Made by a program: the position numbers and the translations under genes. From contig CAZZHH010000012.1 of NCBI GenBank assembly GCA_964653595.1, positions 1 through 64,000 of the forward strand: 64,000 bases of DNA, read 5' to 3'. The DNA comes from JBAXTE01 sp964653595 (GTDB lineage Bacteria > Bacteroidota > Bacteroidia > Bacteroidales > WCHB1-69). Below, piece after piece: positions 1 to 8,974 of the stretch (within the stretch, counting starts at the first letter, position 1; the number at the start of each line of letters is the position of its first letter). Below the pieces are notes generated by a model that saw only the letters and a program-made list of their open reading frames with translations, did not search any database and had not been told where the DNA came from.

Positions 1-314
1 TTCATAATTAATTGGGATTAACTTAGAACAAAAACACTCTTTTTCATTTATTTAAATACCTAAAACAGGGATAGAATTTTTTTGAAAATATCCAACAAAA
101 ACAATTTTGCTTTTAAAATACCAAATAATATAAAAACACAAGTATAGAAGACAATAAAGTAAGATAAAAAAACAAAAAAAACGCTCAATTTTGTTAACAA
201 AAGAATAAAAAATAAAAAAAGGGGATTTTATGTCTTATATTTAAAATTCGAAAATGAAACGAATAGTATTTTTATGCCAATTTAACTGAACATAATCACT
301 TATCCACTAAGCCT
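1..314. other. Intergenic region before birA, no gene seen
   Basis: Very AT-rich stretch with no convincing open frame. It holds a perfect 14-bp palindrome, TTTTGTTAACAAAA, at 189-202, about 110 bases before birA. The palindrome could be an operator or a chance product of AT-rich sequence. No perfect TAnnTTTG promoter box was found immediately before birA. Confidence 0.5.
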
Positions 315-1076
315 ATGCTATTAATTACAACTTTAGAGGTTACTAACTCAACAAATTCTTACCTTCATGATTTAATCGAAAAGAAAAAAAATTGCACGGC
401 TGATTCGATAATAATTGATGTACCTGAATTTTATACGGTAAGTTGCAACTTTCAAACGGATGGAAAAGGTCAAAGTAAAAATACATGGCACTCCGAACCA
501 GGCAAAAACTTATTGCTTAGCACCCTGATTTATCCTTTAGAGACCGCTGAATTACAATTTAGAGTAAACATGAAAGTATGCATAGGAATTTTAGAATTCT
601 GCAAAAAATACATTTCTAATGAAGGATTTTCAATTAAATGGCCAAACGACATCTACTTTCATGATAAAAAAATAGGGGGGGTCTTGATTGAGCATACCAT
701 CACTGGAAATTCAATTTTATATTCAATCATAGGAATTGGACTGAATATAAATCAATTATCCTTTCCCAATCAAATCCCTAATCCTATTTCTGCAGCTCAA
801 ATTTGCAATCACAATTTCAACCTAGACGAATGTATCAGAGAACTTCTATTTCATATTTCAGAACAAAAAACATACTATAAAAAGCACTCAAAAATTTTAA
901 AAAAAGAGTATCTTTCTAATTTGTATAAATTTAAGGAGTGGGGCATGTTCGAGATTAACGGTGATGTAAAAAAAGCCTGTATAGAGGACGTAAACAAGTA
1001 TGGGATGCTCTGCTTAATAGACGAGCAAAACAAAACGTATGAATGTGGAATAAAAGAGGTTAAATATATTCTTTAA
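315..1076 (+). CDS. birA: Biotin--[acetyl-CoA-carboxylase] ligase
   Basis: Activates biotin with ATP to biotinyl-AMP and transfers it to the lysine of biotin carrier domains; cytoplasmic. The 253-residue protein has the catalytic-core landmarks: an early STNSYL motif, the adenylate-binding stretch around GKGQSKNTWHSEPG (residues 51-64), and KWPNDIYFHDKKIGGVLIE in the middle. There is no N-terminal helix-turn-helix, so it is a class I ligase that should not act as a DNA-binding repressor. The start ATG at 315 places the STN motif at the usual distance from the N-terminus. A likely substrate, the 85-residue biotin carrier at 14644-14901, is in the same window. It stands alone between an AT-rich leader and the convergent LytTR regulator gene. 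Confidence 0.93.
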   Translation: MLLITTLEVTNSTNSYLHDLIEKKKNCTADSIIIDVPEFYTVSCNFQTDGKGQSKNTWHSEPGKNLLLSTLIYPLETAELQFRVNMKVCIGILEFCKKYISNEGFSIKWPNDIYFHDKKIGGVLIEHTITGNSILYSIIGIGLNINQLSFPNQIPNPISAAQICNHNFNLDECIRELLFHISEQKTYYKKHSKILKKEYLSNLYKFKEWGMFEINGDVKKACIEDVNKYGMLCLIDEQNKTYECGIKEVKYIL

Positions 1077-1221
1077 TAGAGAACAAGATCGGACTGACCA
1101 AAAATTTAAACAACTTTTTTCAATTGAAATATCTCATACAATCCATTATTCTACTTTAAAATTAAGAATAATGCTTCTTTGTTAAGTGCGATGTTTAGCT
1201 ACAATAGATTAAGATTTAAAT

Positions 1222-1983
1222 TTAGGAAATAGAGTGTTGATCGACAAATTCTTGAAAAGCTTGTTTGTAACTATTCCCGATAGATAATTTTTCATTTTTA
1301 ACCTCAACCATATTGCCTTCAACACTTTTAATTTTATTTACAGAAACTATAAAAGATTTATGAATTCTTACAAAGATAGTGGAAGGCAAAACAGATTCAA
1401 TTTTTTTCATAGATTGGTAAGTCACCAATACTTGATTCGATGTGTGGATTTTTATGTAGTCGCCCAACGCTTCAATAAAATAGATATCATCAATATCTAC
1501 CCGATAATTTTTTTTGTTGGCTTTTACAAAAATAAAATTGGAAGTACTTAAATCGCTATAAATTTCTATAGGCGATTCATCGGGTAAAGCATTACTTGCG
1601 ACCAATGGAATATCTCGTTTTTTAAGTCGTTCTTGAACTTTTTGAATTGCTTTAAAAAAACGCTCAAACGAAAACGGCTTTTTCAAATAATCTACTACAT
1701 CCAATTCGTACCCCTCGATAGCATATTCAGAGTAGGCAGTAGTGATGATAACTAACGGTGGATTTTTGAGAGATTTTAAAAAAGATAATCCCGTCAATTT
1801 TGGCATATTAATATCCAAAAACATCAAATCTACCACTTGATTATTGATCGCATCCATTGCTTCAAAAGCATTGTTGCATTTAGCTAACACCTTGAAATTT
1901 GGCAAATCTTCTAAGAACTTTTCAATTACACGTTGTGCTAACGGCTCATCATCTACAATGATGCAATTTATTTCATTATTCAT
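1222..1983 (-). CDS. LytTR-family response regulator
   Basis: Two-component response regulator that binds DNA through a LytTR domain. The receiver domain (residues 1-120) has the acidic pair D11/D12, the phospho-acceptor D57 in the LDINMP motif and the conserved K101 in YLKKPF. Residues ~150-250 form the LytTR DNA-binding domain, with the FVKANKKNYRVDIDDIYFIEA and RIHKSFIVS stretches typical of the family. The gene starts 8 bases inside the end of the upstream histidine kinase (overlap 1976-1983), so the two are translationally coupled partners. Its target genes are not shown by the sequence; the divergent small exported protein at 3362 is only a positional candidate. Length (253 residues) is normal. 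Confidence 0.93.
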   Translation of the reverse strand: MNNEINCIIVDDEPLAQRVIEKFLEDLPNFKVLAKCNNAFEAMDAINNQVVDLMFLDINMPKLTGLSFLKSLKNPPLVIITTAYSEYAIEGYELDVVDYLKKPFSFERFFKAIQKVQERLKKRDIPLVASNALPDESPIEIYSDLSTSNFIFVKANKKNYRVDIDDIYFIEALGDYIKIHTSNQVLVTYQSMKKIESVLPSTIFVRIHKSFIVSVNKIKSVEGNMVEVKNEKLSIGNSYKQAFQEFVDQHSIS

Positions 1984-3040
1984 AATTTTGGATATTTAGG
2001 TGTACTTTATAGGATTGATTATCAGAAGAGATATCTAATGTGTGTTTATCGGGATATAAAAGTGCTAACCTTTTTTTAACATTTTCTATCCCAATGCCAG
2101 AGTAATAGTTTTCTTCAACAGAGACATGTTTATCTATACTATTCTCCACCATAAAAGAGATAAATCTGGACTCTGAAAAATCAAAAACTACATTGATTTT
2201 TGAATCATCTCCACGACGACCATGTTTAAATGCATTCTCTAAAAAATTGATAAACAAAAGCGGAGCAACTTTCACATCAGGTTCTCCATATACCATCAAA
2301 TCAACATGAACGCTATCGCCTAATCTCAACTTTTCTAGACTTAAATAATTCTCCACAAATTCAATCTCTTTTCTAGCATTTACTTTGTTTTCGCGACAAT
2401 CATAAATTATATAGCGCATTAAATCGCTCAACTTTAAAATCATATCGGGAGTTTTTGGCGAGCTATCTAAGGACAATGAGTATAAATTATTTAAAGTATT
2501 GAACAAAAAATGTGGATTTATTTGTGCCTTTAACGAATTCAACTCTGCTTCTAAGTGCTGTCTTTCCATCTCTTTCATCTTTAATGCATTATCCTGCATG
2601 GTAAGCCAATCCCTCAATAATTTGATAAAAGTGGTGATGATTACAAAAAACAGAATCAATAAAAAAGTGGTTAATATCAGAATAATCCGTTGCATGGATA
2701 GGGTGGTAGTTTTATCAAAAAGAACAGTATTATCCTTGTTAAATATATTTTCCGAAATGTATAAATCAAAAATGCTAATGAAAAAAATTCCTACAAATAG
2801 AATAAAGATGTAGATAAAATACCTTCTTTTCCTAAGAAATTTTGGCAATAAAAAAACCAAATTTGCATATACTGCAACTGCAATTAGCAAAATACTCACT
2901 AAGCTCTCGGTGACTTGAGCCAAAACATATTTTTTTCCTGATGAAATATCCGGATATATTAAAAGTAAAATTACTGCTATCCAAAACATAACATGTTGGA
3001 ATGCAATACTTTTAACAATCTTCTTTATTCTAAAATTCAT
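1976..3040 (-). CDS. LytS/YehU-type sensor histidine kinase
   Basis: Membrane sensor kinase of the His_kinase (PF06580) type that pairs with LytTR regulators. Four hydrophobic segments lie at about residues 12-30, 43-62, 73-92 and 118-140, with almost no periplasmic domain. A short coiled linker (150-170) leads to the H-box QINPHFLFNTLN, with phospho-accepting H177. The C-terminal ATPase part shows the N-box (LLFINFLENAFKHG) and the G-box-like GIGIENVKKRL. It is first in a two-gene operon and its end overlaps the response regulator by 8 bases. With so little extracytoplasmic sequence it probably senses a membrane-associated signal; the ligand is unknown. Confidence 0.92.
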   Translation of the reverse strand: MNFRIKKIVKSIAFQHVMFWIAVILLLIYPDISSGKKYVLAQVTESLVSILLIAVAVYANLVFLLPKFLRKRRYFIYIFILFVGIFFISIFDLYISENIFNKDNTVLFDKTTTLSMQRIILILTTFLLILFFVIITTFIKLLRDWLTMQDNALKMKEMERQHLEAELNSLKAQINPHFLFNTLNNLYSLSLDSSPKTPDMILKLSDLMRYIIYDCRENKVNARKEIEFVENYLSLEKLRLGDSVHVDLMVYGEPDVKVAPLLFINFLENAFKHGRRGDDSKINVVFDFSESRFISFMVENSIDKHVSVEENYYSGIGIENVKKRLALLYPDKHTLDISSDNQSYKVHLNIQNYE

Positions 3041-3361
3041 CTTAACGTTTATAATTCGACCTCTAAATTACAATTTTATATCAAATTATTTAAAAATGGT
3101 TTAAAATTTCACCATCTATCATTGCCCAACTAATGACAAAACAACTTTTTTTAAAGTCAAACCATCCAATGCGCTCGACGACCATCAAAAAACCTGGAAA
3201 TTAAGCTAAATATCGCAATAACAAGAGAATATACAAATACAAAAAGAAAAAATATTCGTTTACCAAAAAAAATATTATTTACCCAATCGAGCTAATATCT
3301 TTGCATTGTAATCGTCGTTCAACAACAAAAGAAAAAATAAACAATTAAAAAAATATAAATC
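3041..3361. other. Divergent intergenic region with a + strand promoter
   Basis: Non-coding region between the divergently transcribed sensor kinase and the small exported protein at 3362. Its right end carries a perfect -7 box for the plus-strand gene. I see no structured RNA or open frame in it. Confidence 0.5.
3296..3303 (+). promoter_or_regulatory. Bacteroidota -7 box (TATCTTTG)
   Basis: Perfect match to the TAnnTTTG -7 element used by the Bacteroidota primary sigma factor, 58 bases before the ATG at 3362. A clear -33 TTTG is not visible at the expected distance, so the assignment rests on the -7 box and its position. Confidence 0.5.
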
Positions 3362-3718
3362 ATGAAGACAAAATTAATTTTAACAACCCTACTCCTCATC
3401 ACATTTTCCTGTTTAACAATAAACGCAAAATCAATCTATCCAACAGAAACAAAAACCATTAACAAAGAACAAATTTCAGATTTTATAGCATCAAAAATCA
3501 CCTTCACAGATGAATTGGCTAAGGAGATCAACCAAGGAGAAGTATATGTAAGCATCTCTATTAATGAGAGACATGTTGTTATTAATGGAATCAATTCATC
3601 GAATCAAATTTTAGAGAATTATATTAAAAAACAACTCAATCAGCTTGATATTCCTATAGAGAAACTGGACAACAAGGAGATCGTAAATTTAAAATTTGTT
3701 TTTCAAAAAAATCAATAA
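3362..3718 (+). CDS. Small exported protein of unknown function
   Basis: I do not recognise a named family. The 118-residue product starts with a typical signal peptide (hydrophobic run LILTTLLLITFSCLTINA) and the mature part is about 95 residues. The middle, with EVYVSISINERHVVINGINSS followed by an amphipathic helix and a final IVNLKFVF strand, follows a strand-strand-helix-strand pattern resembling the TonB C-terminal fold and similar small periplasmic proteins in Flavobacteria-like genomes. That similarity is by eye only. It has its own -7 box at 3296 and a strong terminator at 3742, so it looks monocistronic. The neighbouring TonB-C protein may be a distant relative. Confidence 0.75.
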   Translation: MKTKLILTTLLLITFSCLTINAKSIYPTETKTINKEQISDFIASKITFTDELAKEINQGEVYVSISINERHVVINGINSSNQILENYIKKQLNQLDIPIEKLDNKEIVNLKFVFQKNQ

Positions 3719-3741
3719 TCAATATACCCCCTTTTCACTTT

Positions 3742-3774
3742 AAAAGGAATCGATTCTCTTCGATTCTTTTTTTT
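3742..3774 (+). terminator. Rho-independent terminator
   Basis: Stem AAAAGGAATCG (3742-3752) pairs with CGATTCTTTTT (3761-3771) around an 8-base loop and runs into a T tract. It ends the 3362-3718 transcript, 24 bases after its stop codon. Confidence 0.8.
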
Positions 3775-3828
3775 ATCTTAAATAATGTTAATAAAGCCCC
3801 AGACGAAACAATATTTCAAAAAATACCT

Positions 3829-3836
3829 TATTTTTG
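3829..3836 (+). promoter_or_regulatory. Candidate -7 box (TATTTTTG) for the TonB-C gene
   Basis: Perfect TAnnTTTG match that would give a leader of about 70 bases before the ATG at 3913. A second perfect match, TAAATTTG at 3899-3906, lies only 6 bases before that ATG. Which one is used cannot be decided from sequence. Confidence 0.4.
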
Positions 3837-3912
3837 TAGAAATATAAAAATTGGAGTATATTTTAATTAAAAAAACACCTTTATATTCAAACAATCTTTA
3901 AATTTGAGCCTT

Positions 3913-4311
3913 ATGAAAGCAATAAAAGTATGGAAGTTTTTTTTCTTTGCAACCTTGATAACAATAAACTTCACCTCTTTTTCTCAAAATAACAACGAAG
4001 TATTTACATTGGTAGAAGAAGAGCCATCCTTTATTGGTGGCTCCGTTGCAATGGGTCAATTTTTAGTTAAAAACATTCAATACCCAGCTGAAGCCCTTGA
4101 AAAAAACGTACAGGGGACGGTTTATGTTTCTTTCATTGTAGAACCCGATGGAACTATTAGCAATCCAATCCTTAAACGTGATATCGGCTATGGATGCGGC
4201 GAAGAAGCCATACGGGTTATAAAAATGATGCCAAAATGGAAACCTGGAAAACAAAAAGGAAAAGCGGTAAAAACTCAAATGATGCTTCCGGTGTCATTTA
4301 AGCTTTCATAA
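3913..4311 (+). CDS. Exported TonB C-terminal-domain protein
   Basis: A 132-residue periplasmic protein: a signal peptide ending FTSFS with Gln next, then a single TonB-C (PF03544-like) domain. Family features are the opening EPSFIGGSVAMGQFLVKNIQYPAEA, the GTVYVSFIVEPDGTISNP strands, and GCGEEAIRVIKMMPKWKPGKQKGK with the closing VSFKLS strand. No TonB transmembrane anchor or proline-rich linker precedes the domain, so it is a free periplasmic TonB-C module rather than an energy-transducing TonB. ATG at 3913 is preferred over an in-frame TTG at 3904, because that TTG lies inside a perfect -7 box (3899-3906). Its last 14 bases overlap the convergent lpxK. Confidence 0.85.
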   Translation: MKAIKVWKFFFFATLITINFTSFSQNNNEVFTLVEEEPSFIGGSVAMGQFLVKNIQYPAEALEKNVQGTVYVSFIVEPDGTISNPILKRDIGYGCGEEAIRVIKMMPKWKPGKQKGKAVKTQMMLPVSFKLS

Positions 4312-5359
4312 ATCCCTCTATAAAATTATAAATTTCATCTTTAAATTGATGTTCATAGGGAGCGTGAAATTTCACCTGAAAAGGGACGTAAAAAAGTGGT
4401 AAATCGCTAGTAAAATCTGCTACCTGAGGAGTCATCAAACGCATAGCATCCTTTTGTGTAGTTATGATAGCCTTTTGAGAAGTAAGAATATCATGGAATG
4501 TCTTTTTAATTTTTGCAATATCCTTTTCCGTAAAATCATGATGATCGGAAAAAGCCATCGGATGAATTTCAAAAAACTTATCGTTTAAATACTCTCTTAA
4601 AGGGTATGGATTTACAATTCCTGTTAGCAAAACAATCTGGGATACCATTTTAATATTCGTTTGTCTTGCTTTTTCGTTAATTGGAACGAAATCGCCATAG
4701 GTGAAATATGAAAAAAAGACCTTTTGGTAATCTTTTGGTTTTAATTTTGACAAATAAAAATCGCGGATAATAGGCGATAAAGTTTTTGGACATTTTGTAA
4801 CAACAATAATATCAGCATGTTTGGCAGCGCTTTTATGTTCTCTTAAAGCTCCTACTGGAAAAACATAATCGTTGTAATAGGGCGAAAAATAGTCAGTAAG
4901 CAAAATATTCAAACCAGCTTTAATCGCCAGATGTTGATACGCATCGTCTAACAACACAACTTGTAAATCAGGTTTAATTTTAACTAGTTGCTCTACCCCT
5001 CTTACTCGCTTTTCGTCAACAGCAACTAAAACATCGTCTTTAAACTCTTTGAAATATTGTAAAGGTTCGTCTCCAATATCCTGCACTTGATGTGTTTCGT
5101 TAGCACATAAAAAGCCAGAAGTCTTTCTTTTGTAGCCTCTACTAAGTGTAGCCACTTTGTATTTATCTTTCAAAGTCCTAATTAGAAACTCAGTATGTGG
5201 AGTTTTACCTGTACCTCCCATAGATAAATTACCAATACAGATGATAGGGATACTAAACACTTTTCTTCTCTTTATACCAAATCCAAAATAAACATACCGA
5301 CGAACAAAAGCACCCGTTGCAATCAATAAGCTAAAAGGAAAAAATAAAAATTTCAACAT
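4298..5359 (-). CDS. lpxK: Tetraacyldisaccharide 4'-kinase (lipid A synthesis)
   Basis: Phosphorylates the 4' position of the tetraacyldisaccharide lipid A precursor at the inner membrane. The 353-residue protein has the LpxK signature: an N-terminal membrane-associated segment (residues 1-25), the P-loop GNLSMGGTGKTP at about 43-54, the SRGYKRK motif, IGDEP, the VVLLDDAYQH catalytic region, and PVGALREH. Length is normal. It is transcribed divergently from the NIF3-like gene and converges on the TonB-C gene with a 14-bp overlap. The other lipid A genes of the window (lpxD, lpxC-fabZ, lpxA) sit at 61-64 kb. Confidence 0.95.
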   Translation of the reverse strand: MLKFLFFPFSLLIATGAFVRRYVYFGFGIKRRKVFSIPIICIGNLSMGGTGKTPHTEFLIRTLKDKYKVATLSRGYKRKTSGFLCANETHQVQDIGDEPLQYFKEFKDDVLVAVDEKRVRGVEQLVKIKPDLQVVLLDDAYQHLAIKAGLNILLTDYFSPYYNDYVFPVGALREHKSAAKHADIIVVTKCPKTLSPIIRDFYLSKLKPKDYQKVFFSYFTYGDFVPINEKARQTNIKMVSQIVLLTGIVNPYPLREYLNDKFFEIHPMAFSDHHDFTEKDIAKIKKTFHDILTSQKAIITTQKDAMRLMTPQVADFTSDLPLFYVPFQVKFHAPYEHQFKDEIYNFIEGFMKA

Positions 5360-5372
5360 AGAAAAAATTAGT

Positions 5373-5380
5373 ATCTTTGT
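5373..5380 (+). promoter_or_regulatory. -7 box (TATCTTTG) before the NIF3-like gene
   Basis: Perfect TAnnTTTG match in the 80-base divergent region between lpxK and the NIF3-like gene, 59 bases before the chosen ATG at 5440. No clear -33 element is visible. Confidence 0.45.
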
Positions 5381-5439
5381 AACAACTTGACCAAATTAAT
5401 ACATTAAATCAATAATTGCAACTATTTAAGATTTTTTTA

Positions 5440-6534
5440 ATGAAAACAGTAGAAATTGCGCATATTATTCACCAAGAATTCCCTTTTTCCTTACAAGAGA
5501 GTTATGATAATTCTGGAATTATTTTAGATTTCAGCAACGAGATAACAGCAATTTTAGTTGCCTTTGATATTACCTTAGATGTTATACATGAAGCAATAAA
5601 ATTAAATGCCAACTTAATCATTTCTCATCATCCTGTAGTTTTTAGTGGCATTAAAAAATTATCCTACTCAAAGCAATCCGACCGTATCATAATTGAGGCG
5701 ATACAACACAAAATATCTATCATTGCGGTTCATACTAATATTGACAATGTGTTGGATGGGGTTAACGGAAGGATAGCACAAAGGTTAGGGTTAAAGGACG
5801 TTGAAATATTAAAACCCTCTTCACATAAGCTTTTTAAAATTGTAACGTTTGTTCCTCAAAATTATTCTGGTGTAGTTAGAGATGCAATTTTCAAAAATGG
5901 TGCTGGTAATATTGGCAACTATTCTCATTGTAGTTTTAACACTGATGGAACTGGAACCTTCCTTGCAAAATCGGAAAGCAATCCTTTTGTTGGGAATAAA
6001 GGGGAGATACACTTTGAACCCGAAACCAAAATTGAAACCATCGTTCCAGAATATCTGATTTCCGAAGCCATTCAAAATTTAAAAAGAGTACACCCATACG
6101 ACGAGGTGGCTTACGATATTATCCCCCTAAAAAACCACCATCCAAAGATAGGTGCTGGGATTATTGGAAAACTTCCTCAAGAAATGCCAACCGAACATTT
6201 TTTTGAATTATTAAAAACACAATTCAACCTTTCGATAATTAAACATACTAAATTTCTTAAATCCACAGTAAAATCTATTGCATTTTGTGGCGGAAGTGGA
6301 AGTTTTTTAATCCCCGAATCCATTTCAAAAAAAGCAGATGTATTTATCACTGCAGATGTGAAATATCATGACTTTATGGATGCTCAAGATAAAATTATCC
6401 TTGCAGATATTGGTCATTTTGAAAGTGAACAACATACAATTGATATTTTGATTGATGTTTTGATAAAAAAAATTCCTAACTTTGCAATCTTAAAAACAAA
6501 AATAAATTCCAATCCTGTTCATTATTTTTTATAG
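5440..6534 (+). CDS. NIF3-like dinuclear metal centre protein
   Basis: Member of the NIF3/DUF34 (YbgI/YqfO) family, hexameric proteins with a dinuclear metal site; the physiological role is unsettled, with a GTP cyclohydrolase I type 2-like annotation often attached. Metal-ligand motifs are visible: LIISHHPVVF near residues 65-75, VHTNIDNVLDGVN (~100-112) and, near the C-terminus, DIGHFESEQ. The 364-residue length includes the CutA/PII-like insert found in the long bacterial form (residues ~120-220). The ATG at 5440 is preferred over 5416 because it puts MKTVEIAHIIHQ at the N-terminus as in relatives. The zinc-ribbon gene follows after 26 bases, a pairing common in bacteria. Confidence 0.9.
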   Translation: MKTVEIAHIIHQEFPFSLQESYDNSGIILDFSNEITAILVAFDITLDVIHEAIKLNANLIISHHPVVFSGIKKLSYSKQSDRIIIEAIQHKISIIAVHTNIDNVLDGVNGRIAQRLGLKDVEILKPSSHKLFKIVTFVPQNYSGVVRDAIFKNGAGNIGNYSHCSFNTDGTGTFLAKSESNPFVGNKGEIHFEPETKIETIVPEYLISEAIQNLKRVHPYDEVAYDIIPLKNHHPKIGAGIIGKLPQEMPTEHFFELLKTQFNLSIIKHTKFLKSTVKSIAFCGGSGSFLIPESISKKADVFITADVKYHDFMDAQDKIILADIGHFESEQHTIDILIDVLIKKIPNFAILKTKINSNPVHYFL

Positions 6535-6560
6535 CGATCACAGCAAAACATAGTTAATCA

Positions 6561-7376
6561 ATGGCAAAGACATCTAAAAAAAATTCAGAAATCGAAGAGC
6601 AAACAGCAATTAATGCTCCTATTGCTGAACCAAAATCACAAGAAGAGATCTCAATAGAAAAGAAATTAATTTCTTTGTATAAACTACAACAGATTGACTC
6701 GAAAGTTGACAAAATCAAGATTATCAGAGGTGAGTTACCTTTAGAAGTGCAAGATTTAGAAGACCAATGCATCGGGTTAGAAACACGCTCAACAAAGTTT
6801 ATCGAAGAGATTCAAGACTTGGAAAAACAAATTTTGGAAAAACAAATTTTGATTAAAGAGTCGAAAGTTTTAATCAAAAAATACGAAGAACAACAAAACA
6901 ATGTTCGTAACAATCGGGAGTATGAAGCTTTATCAAAAGAGATTGAATTTAAAAATTTAGAAATTCAACTCTTTGAAAAAAGAATCAAAGAGTACTCTAC
7001 CGAATTGTCGACAAAAAAATCAGACATAGAAAAAATTAATTCAGACCTCAATGAATCCCGAAATGAATTAGACATTAAGAAAAGTGAACTTAATGATATC
7101 ATTGCAGAAACCGAAAAAGAGGAACAAGAGTTAAGAGAAAAATCGCTTGAGCAACAACAATTCATTGAAGACCGACTTTTAGCAGCTTACAAACGCATTA
7201 GAAAAGGTGCTAGAAACGGCTTAGCTGTTGTAAAAATCGAAAGAGATGCATGCGGTGGTTGCTTCAACAAAATTCCACCTCAACGAATATTGGATATTAA
7301 AATGCATAAAAAAATTATTGTTTGTGAATATTGTGGTCGTGTGTTAATCGACGAAGAATTTGCTGATAATATTTAA
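6561..7376 (+). CDS. C4-type zinc-ribbon coiled-coil protein (DUF164/zf-RING_7)
   Basis: 271-residue cytoplasmic protein with a long charged coiled coil (about residues 30-215) followed by a C-terminal zinc ribbon with C231/C234 (CGGC) and C255/C258 (CEYC). This is the CT398/DUF164 family found next to NIF3-like genes; its exact role is unknown, but the zinc ribbon suggests nucleic-acid or protein binding. The N-terminal ~30 residues are a low-complexity extension rich in Ser, Glu and Lys. It is in a plus-strand operon, 26 bases after the NIF3-like gene and 7 before the TPR gene. Confidence 0.9.
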   Translation: MAKTSKKNSEIEEQTAINAPIAEPKSQEEISIEKKLISLYKLQQIDSKVDKIKIIRGELPLEVQDLEDQCIGLETRSTKFIEEIQDLEKQILEKQILIKESKVLIKKYEEQQNNVRNNREYEALSKEIEFKNLEIQLFEKRIKEYSTELSTKKSDIEKINSDLNESRNELDIKKSELNDIIAETEKEEQELREKSLEQQQFIEDRLLAAYKRIRKGARNGLAVVKIERDACGGCFNKIPPQRILDIKMHKKIIVCEYCGRVLIDEEFADNI

Positions 7377-7383
7377 TTTTAAC

Positions 7384-8931
7384 ATGAACCTAATTATTGG
7401 CCTTAGTTTGAAAGATTTTTTTCGGAATAAGGCCTTTTTTTTATTCTGTTCCCTTTATTTTTTGATAAACATAAGCCTATCTCAAAACCAATATTTTGAG
7501 TTCGACTCAATTCATCAATCGATTTATCATGAAGGGATTCAGCTTAAAACTATTTCTGCAAAAAAACAAATATCTACTTTAAAGGAACAGCACCCAAATA
7601 ATTTAGCTACCCTTTTTGTTGAAGAAGTTGCTGATTTTTACGCTGTAATTGCACTATCATCAAAAGATGCATTCTATCTATACAAATCAAAAAACAGTGA
7701 TCGGATCTCTGTGTTTGAAAATAGTGAAATAAAATCACCTTATATCAAATTTTGTTTAGCTGAACTTTATTTACATAGAGCAATTTGCCGAGTTTTATTT
7801 AATGAAAAGATTAAATCGGTATTTGATATTAAAAAGGCTCGAAATTATGCAATTAAAAACGCAGTGGAATACCCTCTTTTTCAGCTAAACGACAAACCAA
7901 AATCCATTCTGAACATTCTTTTAGGATCCATCCCCCCTTCTATCAAATGGGCTTCAGAGACAATATCTTTAAAAGGGGATTACAATACAGGGATTACCGA
8001 ATTAAATAGATTATTGAATTATACCTATACTAACGAAGATCATTTCTGCTTTTTCTTTGAAATTCTCACCTATAAAATATTAATTTCGCAACAATCGATA
8101 GCTACTAAAGCTGATAAAAAAATTCTATCATCCTATTTAAACACTCTATCCGTAAAAAAAGAACAAAATATCAACTACCTTCTATTGTACTCAATTGGTG
8201 ATTATTATATTAAAAACAGTCAGAGCAATAAAGCAATTTCTGCCTTTAACAATATGCAAAAAAGCGAAGATTATATCCCATTTTGGCCAATAGAATTTAT
8301 ATGGGGAGTAGCATTGCAAAATAATCTGGATAATGAATGCACACAACATTTTAACACTTATATTGCTGGAGTTAAAACTGGAAATTATGTAAATGCTGCA
8401 TATCAGCGTCTTGCCTGGCAATGCATTTTAAATCAAAACCAACAAGGGTATTCAAAATTCATAAGTCAGATTAACAAAATAAACTCAATAAGTACAGAGC
8501 AAGATCTATCCGCTTATTTTGAACAACAGAGCAAACAGCAACCTCAATTAGAACTTCTCAGAGCTAGACTGCTTTTTGATGGAGGTAATTATTTGCAATC
8601 ACAGGAGGAGCTTAAGAAGATAAATGTAAACAAATTAGGTCAAAAGATAGCTCAACTAGAATATTATTATCGTCTTGCTCGTGTTTTAGAAAAACTACAA
8701 AATTCTACCCAGGCTATTTATTTGTACAATAAAGTAATTATTGATGGGTCGAATATTGAAAACTATTATGCAGCCAACGCAGCTCTTAATGCAGGAAACA
8801 TATGCGAAACATTAAACGAAAAGTCAAAAGCAACATTCTATTATAAAAAATGTCTTTCTTTATCTCCAAATCAATACAAGGAAAGCATTCATCAAAAAGC
8901 AAAAATTGGTATTGAACGTTTAAAACAATAG
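7384..8931 (+). CDS. Exported TPR-repeat protein
   Basis: 516-residue protein with an N-terminal hydrophobic export signal (residues ~15-35) ending in SLS with Gln next, and several helical tetratricopeptide-like repeats. The clearest is at the C-terminus (ATQAIYLYNKVIIDG, then AALNAGNICETLNEKSKATFYYKKCL). No catalytic motif is seen. TPR proteins of this type usually scaffold protein-protein contacts in the periplasm; the partner is unknown. ATG 7384 is chosen because the longer frame from 7360 would overlap the zinc-ribbon gene and begin with a stretch unlike a signal peptide. It ends the NIF3/zinc-ribbon operon at a terminator overlapping the convergent MORN gene. Confidence 0.82.
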   Translation: MNLIIGLSLKDFFRNKAFFLFCSLYFLINISLSQNQYFEFDSIHQSIYHEGIQLKTISAKKQISTLKEQHPNNLATLFVEEVADFYAVIALSSKDAFYLYKSKNSDRISVFENSEIKSPYIKFCLAELYLHRAICRVLFNEKIKSVFDIKKARNYAIKNAVEYPLFQLNDKPKSILNILLGSIPPSIKWASETISLKGDYNTGITELNRLLNYTYTNEDHFCFFFEILTYKILISQQSIATKADKKILSSYLNTLSVKKEQNINYLLLYSIGDYYIKNSQSNKAISAFNNMQKSEDYIPFWPIEFIWGVALQNNLDNECTQHFNTYIAGVKTGNYVNAAYQRLAWQCILNQNQQGYSKFISQINKINSISTEQDLSAYFEQQSKQQPQLELLRARLLFDGGNYLQSQEELKKINVNKLGQKIAQLEYYYRLARVLEKLQNSTQAIYLYNKVIIDGSNIENYYAANAALNAGNICETLNEKSKATFYYKKCLSLSPNQYKESIHQKAKIGIERLKQ

Positions 8932-8944
8932 GATACAAAGACTT

Positions 8945-8974
8945 AACAAGTAAATATCAGTTACTTGTTTTTTT
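8945..8974 (+). terminator. Rho-independent terminator at the end of the TPR operon
   Basis: Perfect 9-bp stem AACAAGTAA (8945-8953) with TTACTTGTT (8961-8969), 7-base loop, then a T-rich tail. The right arm overlaps the stop codon of the convergent MORN lipoprotein gene. Confidence 0.75.
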
